DNA of 43,923 nucleotides. It comes from an uncultured Methylibium sp. (GTDB taxonomy: Bacteria; Pseudomonadota; Gammaproteobacteria; Burkholderiales; Burkholderiaceae_C). Positions 6,889-14,516 of the stretch are shown here, in pieces. Below the pieces are notes generated by a model that worked only from the letters and a program-made list of their open reading frames with translations, had not been told where the DNA came from and made no database searches. Position numbers and translations under genes: made by a program. The stretch lies in contig NZ_CADEFR010000027.1 in assembly GCF_902826655.1 (NCBI RefSeq), forward strand, positions 1 through 43,923, read 5' to 3'. Each line of letters begins with the position of its first letter. The first letter of the stretch is position 1.

Positions 6889-9861
6889 ATGAAGCTGCCA
6901 CAGAAGATCGGAGCCATCAGCGTGAGCGCCATCGTGCTCGGGGCCGTCCTCGCTGCCTGCGGAAGCGGCGGCGATTCGGAGGGCACGGTCACGGTCCAGG
7001 GCGACGTGCCCATCGCCTACGTGAAGCGCGTGAACACGATCGAGATGAACCCCACCAACGGGGCGCCCAGCGCCCCGGGCGGTGACCTGATGATCCGCGA
7101 GAAGTCCTCGCCGAGCGCGCCCGAGCACAACATCACCGCGCAGTTCACCCAGGGTGCCGGCGATGCCTCGGACCCCGAGGTCTCCTACGACGGCCGCAAG
7201 ATCGTGTTCGCGATGCGCTGCCCGACGACCAACACCTCGCAGATCGGCGGCCAGCCGGCCTGCACCGGGCACTGGAACATCTGGGAATACGACATGACGA
7301 GCGGCGGGATGACCGGCGGGAGCTTCCGCCGCATCACCAGCTCGACCGAGCACGACGACGTCGACCCGGCCTACCTGCCGGGCGGCCGCGGCTTCGTGTT
7401 CACGTCCAACCGCCAGACCACGACGCGCAGCCAGGCGCTGGGCCGCACCTACTACGCGCTCGACGAGTACGAGCGCGAGCGGGTGATGAACCTGCACACG
7501 ATGGACGCCGACGGCGGCGACATCCGCCAGATCTCGGTCAACCAGAGCCACGACCGCAACCCGGTGGTGCAGCGCAACGGCGACATCATGTTCTCGCGCT
7601 GGGAGCACGTCGGCGACCGCAACCGCTTCGCGATCTTCACCGTCAAGCCCGACGGCACCAACATGTTCGTGCGCTACGGCGCGCACAGCCCGGGCAACAG
7701 CTTCCTGCACCCGCGCGAGATGGACCCGGCCGGCCCCTACGCCGGCTACGTGATGTCGGACCTGATGTCGCTGTCGGGCACCGACGAGGGCGGCTCGCTG
7801 ATGCTGATCGACGCCGGCCGCTACTCGGAGCAGAACACGCCGGCCGAGACCGGCATCGCCAACCAGGGCGGCCAGGTCGCCATCACGGCGCAGGCGCTGA
7901 ACGACGGCCGCGGGCTGTCGCGCTTCGGCCGCATCACCACGCCGTATCCGCTGTGGGACGGCACCAACCGCGTGCTGGTCGCCTACCGGCCCTGCGAGGT
8001 GACGCGCAACGGCCAGGTCGTGTCCTGCGCGACGCTGACCGACGCGGAAGTGACGCGCCTGTCCGACCGCCAGCGCCTGATGGCCGACGTGGCCGGCGAT
8101 CCGCTGCAGGACAACGTGCCGCCGCCGTACACGATCTACATGTTCAACCCGGCCGTGCAGACCTTCCTGGTCGTCGCCGCGCCGCCGGCCGGCTACATGT
8201 ACACCGACCCGGTCGCGCTGCAGGCGCGCACCGAGCCCAACACGCCGGCGACGCCGGAGCTCGACGCCGGCCTGGCCGCGCAGGGCCTGGCCACCCTCGA
8301 GGTGCGCAGCGTCTACGACACCGACGGCCTGGGCCGCATGTCCGAGGCCGTGCTCGCGCCGGTCGACCTGCCGAGCGGCTGCCCGGTCGGCATCGCGATG
8401 ACCGCACCGACCGACCCGAAGGACACGCGCTCGAGCGTGGCCGACATCCTGCGCATCAAGGACCCGGCCGACCCGGCCTACGGTTGCGCACCGGCGCGCT
8501 TCATCCGCGCGACGCGCGCGGTCGCGCCGCAGGCCGGCATGACCGGCATGCGCGAGGCGATCGGCGAGACCGAGTTCGAGCCGCAGCAGATCCTGGGCTA
8601 CGCGCCGATCGAGCCGGACGGGTCGTTCAAGCTGCAGGTGCCGGCCGACGTGCCGCTGGCGCTGACGGTGATCGACGCCAAGGGCCGCGGCCTGCAGACC
8701 CACCTGAACTGGATCCAGGTCCGCCCCGGCGAGCGCCGCACCTGCGACGGCTGCCACAGCCCGCGCCGCGGCGCCGCGCTCAATACGCTGGCCACGGTGA
8801 ACACGCTGCCGGACGGCCTGCTGCCGGCCATGCGCACCGCCCACCTGTCGGGCGAGACCATGGCCGCGCTGCGCACACGCCTCGACCCGTCGAAGCTCAC
8901 GCTCGGCCCCGACATGGTGTTCAGCGACGTCTGGGCCGACACCAGCCGCGCCGGCGTGACCGCGCGGGCCTCGATCCTGGTGCGCTACACCGGCAACGCC
9001 AACCCGGCCGACGACCTGACGACGCCGGTGCCCACCAACGGCATCATCAACTACCCCGACCACATCGCGCCGCTGTGGACCAAGGCGCGCGGCGCCAACA
9101 CCTGCACCACCTGCCACAGCGACGCTGCCGTGCTGGACCTGCGGGCCACGACCGCGGGCACCGGCCGCCTGACCTCGTACGAGGAACTGCTGCTCGGCGA
9201 TCCGCTGATCGACGCCGCGACCGGCCAGCCGATCACGCGCATCGAGGACGGCGTGCCGGTGGTGCAGCGCGGCGCCGCGCTGGTCGAGACCAGCGCCAGC
9301 AACGGCGGCGGCCTCGCACGCATGAGCCGCCTCGGCGAGATCATGTTCGGCGAGAACCTGAAGGCCAGCGCCGCGGCGCGCACGGCCCATCCCAACCCGC
9401 CCGGCGGCGCGCCCAACCACGCGAGCATGCTCAACGCCGCGGAGAAGCGCCTGATGACGGAGTGGATGGACCTCGGCGGCCAGTACTACAACGACCTGAC
9501 CGGCAGCGCCGCGGTGCGTCCGGTGGCGGCGCTCAGCCAGGCCAGCTTCACCTCGCAGGTGCTGCCCATCCTGCGCAGCAGCTGCGTGGCCTGCCACCAG
9601 CCCGGCGGCAACGCCGGCGCCTCGCAGCCGGGACCGTCGTTCGCGCGCAACCGCTATATCCTGACCGGCGATCCCGAAGGCGACTTCAACGTCACGCTGA
9701 CGATGATCTCGGACACCTGCAACGCGCCGTCGAACTACCTGCTGAGCCGTCCGTCGACCGTGCCGCACCCTAGCGGCGCGGCCGGGCAGACGACGGCGGT
9801 GCTGCCGGCCGGCAGCGCGGCGTACACGACGATCGCCAACTGGATCGCGGGCGGTTGCTGA
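6889..9861 (+). CDS. HzsA-related three-haem lipoprotein with TolB-like propeller
   Basis: 990-residue exported protein with a perfect AAGGAGG ribosome site. The signal peptide ends in LAAC, lipidated at Cys24. Residues of roughly 40-300 contain PD40/TolB-like propeller repeats (SDPEVSYDGRKIVF, DPAYLPGGRGFVFTSN, DRNPVVQRNGDIMFSR). Three CXXCH haem sites follow: C619/C622/H623 (in ERRTCDGCHSPR), C739/C742/H743 and C899/C902/H903. This layout, with the WIQVRPGERRTCDGCH segment, is that of HzsA-related proteins, named for resemblance to the alpha subunit of anammox hydrazine synthase. Most members are not in anammox bacteria and have no known reaction, so hydrazine synthesis should not be assumed. 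The likely role is periplasmic electron transfer or a haem-dependent reaction on the outer membrane's inner face. It is followed by a second haem-type lipoprotein after 2 bp. Confidence 0.85.
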   Translation: MKLPQKIGAISVSAIVLGAVLAACGSGGDSEGTVTVQGDVPIAYVKRVNTIEMNPTNGAPSAPGGDLMIREKSSPSAPEHNITAQFTQGAGDASDPEVSYDGRKIVFAMRCPTTNTSQIGGQPACTGHWNIWEYDMTSGGMTGGSFRRITSSTEHDDVDPAYLPGGRGFVFTSNRQTTTRSQALGRTYYALDEYERERVMNLHTMDADGGDIRQISVNQSHDRNPVVQRNGDIMFSRWEHVGDRNRFAIFTVKPDGTNMFVRYGAHSPGNSFLHPREMDPAGPYAGYVMSDLMSLSGTDEGGSLMLIDAGRYSEQNTPAETGIANQGGQVAITAQALNDGRGLSRFGRITTPYPLWDGTNRVLVAYRPCEVTRNGQVVSCATLTDAEVTRLSDRQRLMADVAGDPLQDNVPPPYTIYMFNPAVQTFLVVAAPPAGYMYTDPVALQARTEPNTPATPELDAGLAAQGLATLEVRSVYDTDGLGRMSEAVLAPVDLPSGCPVGIAMTAPTDPKDTRSSVADILRIKDPADPAYGCAPARFIRATRAVAPQAGMTGMREAIGETEFEPQQILGYAPIEPDGSFKLQVPADVPLALTVIDAKGRGLQTHLNWIQVRPGERRTCDGCHSPRRGAALNTLATVNTLPDGLLPAMRTAHLSGETMAALRTRLDPSKLTLGPDMVFSDVWADTSRAGVTARASILVRYTGNANPADDLTTPVPTNGIINYPDHIAPLWTKARGANTCTTCHSDAAVLDLRATTAGTGRLTSYEELLLGDPLIDAATGQPITRIEDGVPVVQRGAALVETSASNGGGLARMSRLGEIMFGENLKASAAARTAHPNPPGGAPNHASMLNAAEKRLMTEWMDLGGQYYNDLTGSAAVRPVAALSQASFTSQVLPILRSSCVACHQPGGNAGASQPGPSFARNRYILTGDPEGDFNVTLTMISDTCNAPSNYLLSRPSTVPHPSGAAGQTTAVLPAGSAAYTTIANWIAGGC

Positions 9862-9863
9862 CC

Positions 9864-10517
9864 ATGACGGTGAGACGAGCCGAACGATCCAGCCCCGGCA
9901 GGCCCGCGCGCCTCGGCGTCGCGGGCCTGTGCGCGGCGCTGCTGGGCGTGGGCGGCCTGGCCAGCTGCGGCGGTGGCGGCGACAACCCGCTGGGCAACCC
10001 GCCGACGATCGCCAACCCGGGCGGCAGTTCGGGCCAGCACCTGTCGTACGCCTACTTCCAGCGCTGCGTCTACCCGATCCTGATCGCGCCGCTGCAGATC
10101 AACCAGAGCGGCAACATCTCGACCAACACCTGCGCGGCCTCGGGCTGCCACGACGACGGCGCCGGCACCGGCGGGGCCTTCCGCGTGGTCGCGGGCGCGA
10201 CGGCGGTCGACGTCGCCAACCCGGCCAACACGCCGGACGTGATCCGCGCCACCGCGATGTACCGCAACTTCTTCTCGGCCCAGGGCTCGACCCTCATCGG
10301 CTCGCCGACGCAGAGCCGGCTGCTGACCAAGCCGCTGGTGCTGCAGGTGCTGCACGGCGGTGGCCAGATCTTCATCGACCAGCAGGACCCCAACGCGCGC
10401 GTGTTCCAGTACTGGATCAGCCGCCCCGTGCCGCAGGGCGCGGACGAGTTCAGCACCGCGGCCTACAGCATGTTCACGCCGGCGGACCCCAACACCGGCA
10501 CGTGCAACACCCAGTGA
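9864..10517 (+). CDS. Lipoprotein with a CX4CH haem-like motif
   Basis: 217 residues from ATG 9864; a TTG at 9855 is an alternative start. The signal peptide ends LASC, lipidated at Cys35, followed by a Gly-rich linker. YFQRCVYPIL (about 64-73) resembles the segment before haem sites in bacterial cytochrome-like domains. The only haem motif is C90-A-A-S-G-C95-H96, a CX4CH spacing as known from some tetrahaem cytochromes c3, not CX2CH. Whether haem is attached is therefore uncertain. Position directly after the three-haem lipoprotein and a 4-bp overlap (GTGA) with the next gene suggest a partner electron carrier. The family has no name I recognise. Confidence 0.75.
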   Translation: MTVRRAERSSPGRPARLGVAGLCAALLGVGGLASCGGGGDNPLGNPPTIANPGGSSGQHLSYAYFQRCVYPILIAPLQINQSGNISTNTCAASGCHDDGAGTGGAFRVVAGATAVDVANPANTPDVIRATAMYRNFFSAQGSTLIGSPTQSRLLTKPLVLQVLHGGGQIFIDQQDPNARVFQYWISRPVPQGADEFSTAAYSMFTPADPNTGTCNTQ

Positions 10518-11302
10518 AGACCCGGACCCTCCTGCGCTTCGTCCTGCGCTTCTTCCTCCGCTTCCCGCTGACGCTGGGCCTCGGCCTCGCCGTCCTGATG
10601 TCGACGCCGGCCCGCGCGGCCGACGAGCCCGCCACCGAGCGGGTGCAGATCACCGACCCCTACATCGAGCTGCACACCGGCCCGGGCCGCGGCTACCCGG
10701 TGTTCTTCGTCGCGGCGCGGCAGGAGTGGATCACGATCGAGCTGCGCTTCACCGACTGGTACAAGGTGCGCACCGAAGGCGGCAAGCTCGGCTGGGTGCA
10801 CCGCCGCCAGCTCGAGACCACGCTCACCGAGGCCGGCGGCAGCAAGAGCTTCCGCGACCTCGCGCTGGACGACTACCTGAGCCGGCGCGTGCAGCTGGGC
10901 GCGGCGATCGGCCGCTTCGAGCGCGAGCCCATGCTCAAGTTCTGGACCAGCTACAAGCTGTCGGACACGCTCAGCCTCGAGGGCACGATCGGCCAGGTCC
11001 AGGGCACCTTCTCGGGCACCGACTTCTGGCACCTGAACCTGATCTCCGAGCCCTGGTCGGACCGGCGCCTGTCGCCGTTCTTCGGCATCGGCGTGGGCAA
11101 GTTCAAGAACATCCCCAACCTGAGCCTCGTCAGCGCCACGCCGACCGACGCGAACCTGTCCAACGTGACGATCGGCGCGCGCTACTACCTGAGCGAGCGT
11201 TTCGTGCTGCGCGCCGACTGGTCGCTCTACACGGCCTTCGTCGCGGACCAGCGCAGCACCGAGTACCGCGCGATCACCGCCGGGCTGTCCTTCTTCTTCT
11301 GA
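10514..11302 (+). CDS. SH3-domain outer-membrane beta-barrel protein
   Basis: 262 residues from a GTG that overlaps the preceding stop. A signal peptide ends near ARAADEP (about residue 35). Residues 43-100 read as a bacterial SH3 domain (YIELHTGPGRGYPVFFV, WYKVRTEGGKLGWVHRRQL). Residues of about 115-262 are amphipathic strands typical of an eight-strand-type outer-membrane barrel, ending in aromatic SFFF. This suggests a barrel with a periplasmic SH3 module that could bind peptidoglycan or a partner. The following gene is a second barrel without SH3. The pair recalls the GltA/GltB outer-membrane barrels of Myxococcus gliding complexes, an analogy rather than proven homology. Confidence 0.8.
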   Translation: MKTRTLLRFVLRFFLRFPLTLGLGLAVLMSTPARAADEPATERVQITDPYIELHTGPGRGYPVFFVAARQEWITIELRFTDWYKVRTEGGKLGWVHRRQLETTLTEAGGSKSFRDLALDDYLSRRVQLGAAIGRFEREPMLKFWTSYKLSDTLSLEGTIGQVQGTFSGTDFWHLNLISEPWSDRRLSPFFGIGVGKFKNIPNLSLVSATPTDANLSNVTIGARYYLSERFVLRADWSLYTAFVADQRSTEYRAITAGLSFFF

Positions 11303-11319
11303 GAGCGCCAGAACACGCC

Positions 11320-11958
11320 ATGAACATCGCCCGCCTCCTGCTCCTCGCCTCACTGGCCGGCCTGGCCACCGCTGCCGGCGCGCAGTCCACGCAGACCGCG
11401 CCGAACGAACAGGTCATCGTGCCGCAGGTCGACCGCCGCGACGTGAAGCTGCCGCGCTTCCCGAACAAGGACTTCGAGATCGGGCTCTTCACCGGCACCT
11501 ACTCGACGCAGAACTTCGGCTCGAGCTGGGTCAACGGCGTGCGCCTGGGCTATCACGTCACCGAGGACTTCTTCGTCCAGGCCAACTACGCGCAGACCAA
11601 GGTCAGCGACGAGCTGTTCCGCCAGATCCTGCCGGGCGGCGTCTTCACCGACGACGAGGAGACGCTGTCCTACTACAACCTCTCGGTCGGCTACAACCTG
11701 CTGCCGGGCGAGGTCTTCATCGGCAGCTCGCGCGCCAAGGCCACCGCCATCTACCTGATCGGCGGCATCGGCAGCACCAAGCTCGCCGACCAGCGGCGCC
11801 AGACCTACAACTTCGGGCTCGGCGTGCGGCTGATGCTCACGGACCACTGGTCGCTGCAGATGGACCTGCGCGACCACATCTTCTCGCTCGACATCCTGGG
11901 CAAGCGCCAGAACACCCAGAACCTCGAACTGACCGGCGGCCTGTCCTACTACTTCTGA
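11320..11958 (+). CDS. Outer-membrane beta-barrel protein
   Basis: 212 residues. Clear signal peptide (LLLLASLAGLATAAGAQS). The mature part has alternating hydrophobic strands (FEIGLFTGTYS, GVRLGYHVTEDFFVQANY, YNLSVGYNLL) and the C-terminal GGLSYYF, the terminal aromatic expected for BAM-dependent barrels. It resembles the short outer-membrane barrel family found in myxobacteria and some proteobacteria next to TPR and Tol-like genes. It starts 17 bp after the SH3-barrel gene and probably acts with it. Ligand or partner unknown. Confidence 0.8.
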   Translation: MNIARLLLLASLAGLATAAGAQSTQTAPNEQVIVPQVDRRDVKLPRFPNKDFEIGLFTGTYSTQNFGSSWVNGVRLGYHVTEDFFVQANYAQTKVSDELFRQILPGGVFTDDEETLSYYNLSVGYNLLPGEVFIGSSRAKATAIYLIGGIGSTKLADQRRQTYNFGLGVRLMLTDHWSLQMDLRDHIFSLDILGKRQNTQNLELTGGLSYYF

Positions 11959-11973
11959 CGAAAGCGGCCCTTC

Positions 11974-12495
11974 ATGACTTCGATCCCCTCGTCCCGCCGG
12001 CGGGCGCTGATGCGCCTGCTGCCCGGTGCCCTGCTGGCCGTCGCGGCCAGCGTCTATGCCCTGCCGCTGGCGCCGGCCGGCCTGGCGCCCGACTTCACGC
12101 TGCGCACCATCGACGGCCAGAACCTGCGCCTCCAGGAGCAGCGCGGCCAGGTCGTGCTGGTCAACTTCTGGGCCACCTGGTGCGGCCCCTGCCGCCAGGA
12201 GATGCCGCACCTCAACCGTCTGTACGAGAAGTACCGCGCCTCGGGCTTCCAGCTGCTGGGCGTCAACGTCGACGAGGACCCGCGCAGCGCCGCCGCGCTG
12301 GCGACCAAGCTCGGCGTCAAGTTCCCGGTGCTGCCCGACGGCGACAAGAAGGTCAGCAGGCTCTACGACCTGAGCGCGATGCCGCAGACCGTGCTGATCG
12401 ACCGCGACGGCCGCGTGCGCTACCTGCACCGCGGCTACAAGGAAGGCTACGAGAACACCTACGACCAGCAGATCCGGGAGTTGCTGAAGCAATGA
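11974..12495 (+). CDS. TlpA-like periplasmic thioredoxin
   Basis: 173 residues with an N-terminal signal or anchor (ALMRLLPGALLAVAASVYA) and the TlpA/ResA start APDFTLRTIDGQ. Active site W-C70-G-P-C73 and the cis-Pro segment MPQTVLIDRDG. Such proteins reduce disulfides in the periplasm, commonly in apocytochrome c haem sites or in copper centres. Here it sits among haem lipoproteins and just before the Cys-rich tail of the DUF4266 protein, both plausible substrates. The stop overlaps the next start (ATGA). Confidence 0.92.
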   Translation: MTSIPSSRRRALMRLLPGALLAVAASVYALPLAPAGLAPDFTLRTIDGQNLRLQEQRGQVVLVNFWATWCGPCRQEMPHLNRLYEKYRASGFQLLGVNVDEDPRSAAALATKLGVKFPVLPDGDKKVSRLYDLSAMPQTVLIDRDGRVRYLHRGYKEGYENTYDQQIRELLKQ

Positions 12496-12725
12496 ACGCC
12501 GGACGCATCCTGAAGGTCGTGCTCGGGGCGCTGCTGGCATCGCAACTCGGTGCCTGCGCGATCCAGCCCTGGGTCAAGCCCTACGAGCGCGAGCGCCTGG
12601 CGGATCCGATCATGCAGTTCGTGCGCGACGGCATGCTCGAGACGCACCGCGAGCACATCCACAACGTGCGCGAGGCCTCGCGCGGCGCGACCGGCGTGCA
12701 GGGAGGCGGCTGTGGCTGCAACTGA
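12492..12725 (+). CDS. DUF4266 mini-lipoprotein, possible flavin or metal carrier
   Basis: 77 residues. Signal peptide with lipobox LGAC (Cys22). The mature protein is about 55 residues with a charged helix (KPYERERLADPIMQF) and the tail S63-R-G-A-T67-G-V-Q-G-G-G-C74-G-C76-N. DUF4266 genes commonly accompany DUF3570, a thioredoxin and ApbE, as here. S-x-G-A-T resembles the SGAT core flavinylated by ApbE in NqrC/RnfG-type proteins (FMN on the Thr), so T67 is a candidate FMN site. The GGGCGCN tail could bind metal or be kept reduced by the adjacent thioredoxin. No reaction is known to me. The gene overlaps both neighbours. Confidence 0.88.
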   Translation: MNAGRILKVVLGALLASQLGACAIQPWVKPYERERLADPIMQFVRDGMLETHREHIHNVREASRGATGVQGGGCGCN

Positions 12726-13881
12726 GGCGTCGCCGCGTGCCTGGAGCGAGCGCTGGCAGCGCACGCTGCGCGCCTGCGCCGCGCTGAAGGGCCGACGCGC
12801 CCGCGCCGCCGCACCGCTGGGCCTGATCGGCGGCGTGCTGGCCGGCGGCGCCGCGCACGGCGTCACGCTGCCCGAGGACAAGGCCGAGGCGATGTACCAC
12901 GTCTACGACGGCGGTGGCGTGCGCGCCACCGGCCCGGCGCTGCTGGTGCGCAAGAGTCTGGCGGACAAGGTCTCGCTGTCGGCGTCGTACTACGTGGACA
13001 TGGTCAGCAACGCGTCGATCGACGTGGTGACGACCGCCAGCCCGTTCAAGGAAAAGCGCACCGCCTACAGCCTGGGTGCCGACTACGTGTACCGCGACTC
13101 GCAGATCAGCCTGTCGTTCTACAACAGCAAGGAACCCGACTACACCGCCGATGCGATCGGCATGGACGTGTCGCAGGAGGTCTTCGGCGGCATGACGACG
13201 GTGAGCCTGGGCTTCACCCGCGCCTCTGACAAGGTCGAGCGCAAGAACGACGCGAGCTTCCAGGACTACGCGCGCCACTGGCAGTACCGCGTGGGCGTGA
13301 CGCAGATCCTCACGCCGCGCTGGCTGGCCAGCGTCAACCTCGAGGCGGTGTCCGACGACGGCTACCTGGGCAGCCCCTACCGCGTCGCGCGCGTCTTCGG
13401 CGCCGCGGTGCCCGAGCGCAATCCGCGCACGCGCTCCAGCCGGGCCGTCAAGTTCCACGTCATCGGCGACCTCGGCTCGCGCGATGCGCTGCGCGGCGAG
13501 TACCGCTACTTCTGGGACAACTGGGACATCGCGGCCCACACCGCCGAGGCCGGCTACAGCCGCTACTTCGGCGACGCCTGGCTGGGCGACGTGCTGCTGC
13601 GCTACTACACGCAGGACAAGGCGCTGTTCTACAGCGACAACGCCCAGGCCGACACCGTCTACGTGTCACGCAACCGGCAGCTCAGCAGCTTCAACAGCGT
13701 TGCCATCGGCGCCAAGGCCACCTATACCGTTCCCAACGTCCCCGCGAAGTACGGCGTCAAGGTCACCGGCGCCTACGAGTTCAAGCGCTTCAAGTTCAGC
13801 GATTTCACCGACATCCGCACCGGCCAGCCGTACTCGTTCGACGCGCACGTGCTGCAGGTCTATGTGTCGGCGACCTACTAG
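12712..13881 (+). CDS. DUF3570 outer-membrane barrel protein
   Basis: 389 residues from a GTG with GGGAGG about 6 nt upstream; the start lies inside the end of the DUF4266 gene. The N-terminus has a long basic region, then a hydrophobic segment (APLGLIGGVLAGGAAHG). The rest is a succession of amphipathic strands (VSLSASYYVDMVSNAS, TAYSLGADYVYRDSQISLSFY, LQVYVSATY at the end) typical of DUF3570, a predicted outer-membrane barrel. Constant pairing with the DUF4266 lipoprotein suggests a two-part outer-membrane unit. Third barrel of this operon. Confidence 0.85.
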   Translation: MAATEASPRAWSERWQRTLRACAALKGRRARAAAPLGLIGGVLAGGAAHGVTLPEDKAEAMYHVYDGGGVRATGPALLVRKSLADKVSLSASYYVDMVSNASIDVVTTASPFKEKRTAYSLGADYVYRDSQISLSFYNSKEPDYTADAIGMDVSQEVFGGMTTVSLGFTRASDKVERKNDASFQDYARHWQYRVGVTQILTPRWLASVNLEAVSDDGYLGSPYRVARVFGAAVPERNPRTRSSRAVKFHVIGDLGSRDALRGEYRYFWDNWDIAAHTAEAGYSRYFGDAWLGDVLLRYYTQDKALFYSDNAQADTVYVSRNRQLSSFNSVAIGAKATYTVPNVPAKYGVKVTGAYEFKRFKFSDFTDIRTGQPYSFDAHVLQVYVSATY

Positions 13882-13892
13882 GGTCCGATGCC

Positions 13893-14516
13893 ATGACGTC
13901 CGCCTTCCCCGTCCCCTCCCTGCTGGCGCGCGGCGCCGCGGCGCTGGCGCTGCTGCTCGCGTTCGTGCTGTCCGCGACCCCGGCCATCGCGCAGACGGCG
14001 GCGCCTGCCGCCACACCCGCCACGACGGCAGCGGCCCCGGCCGCGGCGCCGTCCTCGGCCAACAACGCGCTCGACGGCCGCATCCAGGACGTCAAGGGCG
14101 ACGTGATCCGCCTGAATCGCGACCTGCTGGTGCTCGAGGAAGAGCTGCTGTTCCCGGCCAACACCCAGGTGGCGCTGTTCGTGTCGATGGACGTGGGCAA
14201 GCTCTTCAACCTGGAGTCGGTGCAGATCAAGCTCGACGAGAAGGTCGTCGCCAACCACCTGTACACGCCGCACGAGGTCGCCGCGCTGCACCGCGGCGGC
14301 GTGCAGCGCCTGCACCTGGGCAACCTGCGCGCGGGCACGCACGAGATCGTGGCCTTCTTCACCGGCCAGGGCCCGGCGCACGGCGAGCAGCGCCGCGACT
14401 ACAAGCGCGGCGCCACCATCAAGTTCGACAAGGGCACCGAGCCCAAGTACATCGAGCTGCAGATCAAGGATTCGACCGGCAAGCTGCAGCCGGAGTTCGA
14501 GGTCAAGGTCTGGTGA
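13893..14516 (+). CDS. Conserved exported protein of unknown function
   Basis: 207 residues. Signal peptide ends AIAQ, then an Ala/Pro/Thr-rich linker to about residue 55. The folded part (LDGRIQDVKGDVIRLNRDLL, ELLFPANTQVALFVSMD, LHLGNLRAGTHEIVAFFTGQG) looks like a beta-sandwich rather than an enzyme; no catalytic motif is seen. It sits at the switch from the redox half to the TPR/Tol half and overlaps the next gene by one base (TGATG). Probably a periplasmic component of the envelope machine. No family assigned with certainty. Confidence 0.75.
   Translation: MTSAFPVPSLLARGAAALALLLAFVLSATPAIAQTAAPAATPATTAAAPAAAPSSANNALDGRIQDVKGDVIRLNRDLLVLEEELLFPANTQVALFVSMDVGKLFNLESVQIKLDEKVVANHLYTPHEVAALHRGGVQRLHLGNLRAGTHEIVAFFTGQGPAHGEQRRDYKRGATIKFDKGTEPKYIELQIKDSTGKLQPEFEVKVW

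Noticed and set aside
6802-9768. Antisense frame of 988 codons opposite the HzsA-related gene
   Set aside because: Arg/Ala/Val/Gly-rich with no recognisable domain; the plus strand has a perfect ribosome site, signal peptide and haem motifs.
9864-10517. A-G-A-T in the CX4CH lipoprotein as an ApbE flavin site
   Set aside because: The Ser/Thr normally two before Ala is Ala here, and the context has no resemblance to an FMN-binding domain. The DUF4266 motif is the better candidate.
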